Assembly (NCBI GenBank): GCA_017449675.1
Contig: JAFTFG010000009.1
Location: forward strand, 1 to 33,013
Direction: 5' to 3'
DNA from: Prevotella sp.
GTDB lineage: Bacteria; Bacteroidota; Bacteroidia; Bacteroidales; Bacteroidaceae
DNA: 33,013 nt
This document shows positions 31,332 through 33,013 of this stretch, one piece after another. The notes beneath the pieces are model-generated. The model was given only the letters and a program-made list of their open reading frames with translations. It searched no databases and had not been told where the DNA came from. Every line of letters begins with the position of its first letter. The stretch's first letter is position 1. The position numbers were made by a program, and so were the translations under genes.

Positions 31332-32063
31332 TTACTTGCCAAGAAATTTTGTGTCAAGATAACTTTGGAAGGCTTCTTTATACATATCTCCGATGGGAAG
31401 ATAGGTGTCTTCGTCCATGATGATGCGGTTCTTGTTGACCTCCTGAATCTTGTTGAGGTTGACGATATAGGAGCGGTGGATGCGCATGAAATAGTCAGGC
31501 AGCCTGTCTTCCATCTTCTTCATCGACAACAAGGTGATGATGGGTTTGTCCTCTCCTTCCAGATAAATCTTCAGGTATTCACTCATGGCCTCAATATAAC
31601 GGATGTCAGCAATGGTGATCTTGACAATACGGTATTCGGTCTTGACGAAGATGGTGTCGGACCCGCCCCCGTCCCCTCCCTGCTGAGGGAGGGAAGTTGT
31701 TGTAGTTGCCTCTAGCCGCTCCTTGATACGATTGGCGGCACGACGGAAGTCGTCCAGACCAAAGGGCTTCAGGAGATAGTCGACGGCATTGACCTTAAAG
31801 CCCTCGATGGCATATTCGCTATAGGCCGTCGTGAAGACAATCAACGGTGGAGCCTGTAGCGACTTCACAAAGTCCATACCGTTGAGGTCGGGCATGTTGA
31901 TATCGCAGAAGATGGCATCGACCGTCTCTTCTTCCAGGAACTTACGTGCTTCGAGTGCACTCTGGCATTGTGCTGCCAGTTCGAGAAATGGTACTTTCCC
32001 GATATATACTGCCAACTGCTGGAGGGCAAGCGGCTCGTCGTCAATGGCTAATACTCTTATCAT
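31332..32063 (-). CDS. LytTR-family response regulator
   Basis: The 243-residue protein has a receiver domain (about 1-118) with 'AIDDEPLAL', the phosphoacceptor Asp in 'AIFCDINMPDLNGMDF' (about residue 54) and 'DYLLKPFG'. A linker follows (about 120-140, 'TTTTSLPQQGGDGGGSD') and then a LytTR DNA-binding domain (about 141-243, 'VKTEYRIVKITIADIRYIEAMSEYLKIYLEG', 'RIHRSYIVNLNKI'). The start is the ATG at 32063, after two promoters; the longer frame to 32180 crosses them. No histidine kinase lies beside it, although such regulators usually pair with a LytS-type kinase. The linker is encoded partly by a perfect DNA hairpin. Confidence 0.93.
   Translation of the reverse strand: MIRVLAIDDEPLALQQLAVYIGKVPFLELAAQCQSALEARKFLEEETVDAIFCDINMPDLNGMDFVKSLQAPPLIVFTTAYSEYAIEGFKVNAVDYLLKPFGLDDFRRAANRIKERLEATTTTSLPQQGGDGGGSDTIFVKTEYRIVKITIADIRYIEAMSEYLKIYLEGEDKPIITLLSMKKMEDRLPDYFMRIHRSYIVNLNKIQEVNKNRIIMDEDTYLPIGDMYKEAFQSYLDTKFLGK
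31674..31693. repeat. Perfect hairpin in the lytTR linker
   Basis: CCCTCCCT (31674-31681) and AGGGAGGG (31686-31693) form an 8-bp stem with a GCTG loop. It encodes part of the low-complexity linker between the receiver and DNA-binding domains, a position where inserted repeat DNA would be tolerated. Confidence 0.65.
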
Positions 32064-32081
32064 CACAAATCTATTTGTCGG

Positions 32082-32122
32082 CAAAGTTACTGAAAAACGA
32101 GAGAAAAGCCAAATATATTTGG
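32082..32122 (-). promoter_or_regulatory. lytTR proximal promoter with palindrome over the -33 box
   Basis: On the minus strand TTTG (32113-32110) and TAACTTTG (32089-32082) are 20 bp apart, 18 bp before the lytTR ATG. A perfect 14-bp palindrome CCAAATATATTTGG (32109-32122) covers the -33 box, similar in form and place to the one at the dsbD promoter. Confidence 0.75.
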
Positions 32123-32155
32123 ACTTTTCCGAGTGCTGAGTAAGTTCGGCGAAGC

Positions 32156-32186
32156 CAAAGTTACGAAAAGTCGAGCGCAAAACAAA
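32156..32186 (-). promoter_or_regulatory. lytTR distal promoter
   Basis: TTTG (32186-32183) and TAACTTTG (32163-32156) are 19 bp apart on the minus strand, about 92 bp before the lytTR ATG. It would give a second, longer leader for the same gene. Confidence 0.6.
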
Positions 32187-32205
32187 AAAACTTATTTCTT
32201 TTTTT

Positions 32206-32415
32206 GCCGAGACAGAGTAACTTGCGGCGATTATTGGGAATCTCCCATGTGATGCACTGCCCCAAGGCGACGTTCAGACGGAACTTGGTGGACATAAACT
32301 CGTAGTATTTGTCTGGATAGCGGTTGGGCTGGCTCTTCCAGAACTCATGGCCATAGACGGTGCTTACATAGAGATTGGCAGTTAGCCGGCTTAGCGTCCA
32401 GCCGCGTTCTCCATT
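32206..32415 (-). pseudogene. Remnant of the 3' end of an unidentified gene, possibly an outer-membrane protein
   Basis: Directly after the AraC-type stop, about 70 codons read as convincing protein: 'WTLSRLTANLYVSTVYGHEF', 'WKSQPNRYPDKYYEFMSTKF' and 'RLNVALGQCITWEIPNN'. There is no start codon with an upstream gene body, no stop at the end of the protein-like part, and the frame runs on into lytTR promoter DNA. The aromatic-rich, strand-like pattern suggests the end of an outer-membrane protein. I cannot name the family. With the promoters at 32082-32186 it accounts for the gap 32064-32415. Confidence 0.5.
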
Positions 32416-33013
32416 TCATGGCTCGCTGTTCATCTGTTTGTTTCTGTACTCCATGGGTGTGCAGCCGAAGTGCTGCTTGACAAACTTGCCGAAGAACGAC
32501 GAGTTGGGCATGTCCACCCGATGGGCAATCTCCTTGGCTGACAGCGACGTGTTGAGCAGATAGTAGCGTATTTTCTCTATCAGCCGCTCGCGAATCCAGG
32601 CCGATGGGGTCTTTCCCGTTTCCTGCTTGCAGATGACGGAGAGATACTTGGGCGTGACACACAGCCTGCTGGCAAAGTATTCCACGGTGTGATGACGGCT
32701 GTCGTCCTCGGCCAGCAACATCAGGAAACGTTTCACCTTGTCGCTCTTCACCGAGGGGTACATCTCCTCATCGTGTGTGTTTGTCGCCTCCGCGGTTTCG
32801 TGTTTCCGCTTGTCGATGACGGCAAGGATGTCATATAGTATCGCCTTGTGAAGGCCGCTCATCGACTGCTCCGAATACCTCGACGCACCTTCCTCCAGTT
32901 TCTTGCCTATCAGTATCTTGTATGTCCGGAAGAGTCCACGCTGTTCCTCCGTCAGGTGTATCACGGGGTTGTCGTTGGCAAAGAAGAAATCTCGCAGCAC
33001 TTTCTCGTTGACG
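32416..33013 (-). CDS. AraC-family transcriptional regulator, 5' end outside the window
   Basis: The frame is open to the window edge and continues beyond it, so the N-terminus is missing; the GTG at 33000 is internal. The visible 198 residues include a helical region ('LTEEQRGLFRTYKILIGKKLEEGASRYSEQSMSGLHKAILYDILAVID') and a complete HTH_18/AraC DNA-binding domain. The latter has 'KVKRFLMLLAEDDSRHHTVEYFASRLCVTPKYLSVICKQETGKTPSAWIRERLIEKIRYYL' and 'LSAKEIAHRVDMPNSSFFGKFVKQHFGCTPMEYRNKQ'. The missing part is probably a cupin-type sensor domain. Its target is unknown; the gene it once preceded may be the remnant at 32206-32415. Confidence 0.88.
   Translation of the reverse strand, partial: VNEKVLRDFFFANDNPVIHLTEEQRGLFRTYKILIGKKLEEGASRYSEQSMSGLHKAILYDILAVIDKRKHETAEATNTHDEEMYPSVKSDKVKRFLMLLAEDDSRHHTVEYFASRLCVTPKYLSVICKQETGKTPSAWIRERLIEKIRYYLLNTSLSAKEIAHRVDMPNSSFFGKFVKQHFGCTPMEYRNKQMNSEP

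Noticed and set aside
32064-32180. Longer lytTR start
   Set aside because: The added residues come from the two promoters; the receiver domain begins at MIRVLAIDDE.

Overview
The window looks like chromosome from a member of the Bacteroidales, most likely Prevotella or a close relative. Several promoters fit the Bacteroidetes pattern TTTG-N19-21-TAnnTTTG, and Shine-Dalgarno sites are rare. There is a type IX secretion-associated PorE-like lipoprotein and a DUF4492-cydA-cydB operon. A secreted protein ends in the 'YDLQGRRV...GLYIINGRK' tail common in Prevotella surface proteins. I saw no tRNA, rRNA, CRISPR array, phage gene or complete insertion sequence.

Layout, left to right. (1) An exbD-like gene, convergent with an rsmF-like/thyA/folA operon (27-3042). 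(2) A divergent envelope-stress-type operon: DUF6249 protein, PspC, sigma factor and a possible anti-sigma membrane protein (3135-4915). (3) A PorE-like lipoprotein, then a damaged surface-protein locus: a small peptide gene, a secreted protein split by an in-frame TAG and lacking its 5' end, and an AraC regulator lacking most of its DNA-binding domain (4890-10513). (4) topB and the cytochrome bd operon (10510-15562). (5) A plus-strand efflux operon: coiled-coil protein, TolC, HlyD and two ABC-2 permeases (15679-21563). (6) A class II Fic protein and a 540-bp spacer with a 22-bp tandem repeat (21576-22894). (7) A minus-strand operon of four exported proteins centred on a leucine-rich-repeat caspase, preceded by a strong promoter and an apparently structured RNA (22895-27293). 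(8) A dsbD/outer-membrane-barrel/mrp operon (27472-31275). (9) A LytTR response regulator, a gene remnant and a partial AraC regulator (31332-33013).

The most promising material for novelty is region 7. A transcript starting near 27258 would fold into either a long-range stem or a terminator-like stem that share one strand. No other canonical promoter is visible before the caspase operon. The caspase keeps its His and Cys, whereas the last gene, from a transglutaminase-like family, seems to have lost its catalytic Cys and His segment in frame.

A second theme is that many operon junctions, and linkers inside rsmF, topB and dsbD, carry short tandem repeats of 7, 8 or 9 bp whose unit differs from place to place. 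A third is that three promoters lie so close to their start codons that the mRNAs should be leaderless or nearly so, and two promoters carry a CCAAATWWATTTGG palindrome over the -33 box. Family names come from recognising protein motifs by eye; no database search was run.
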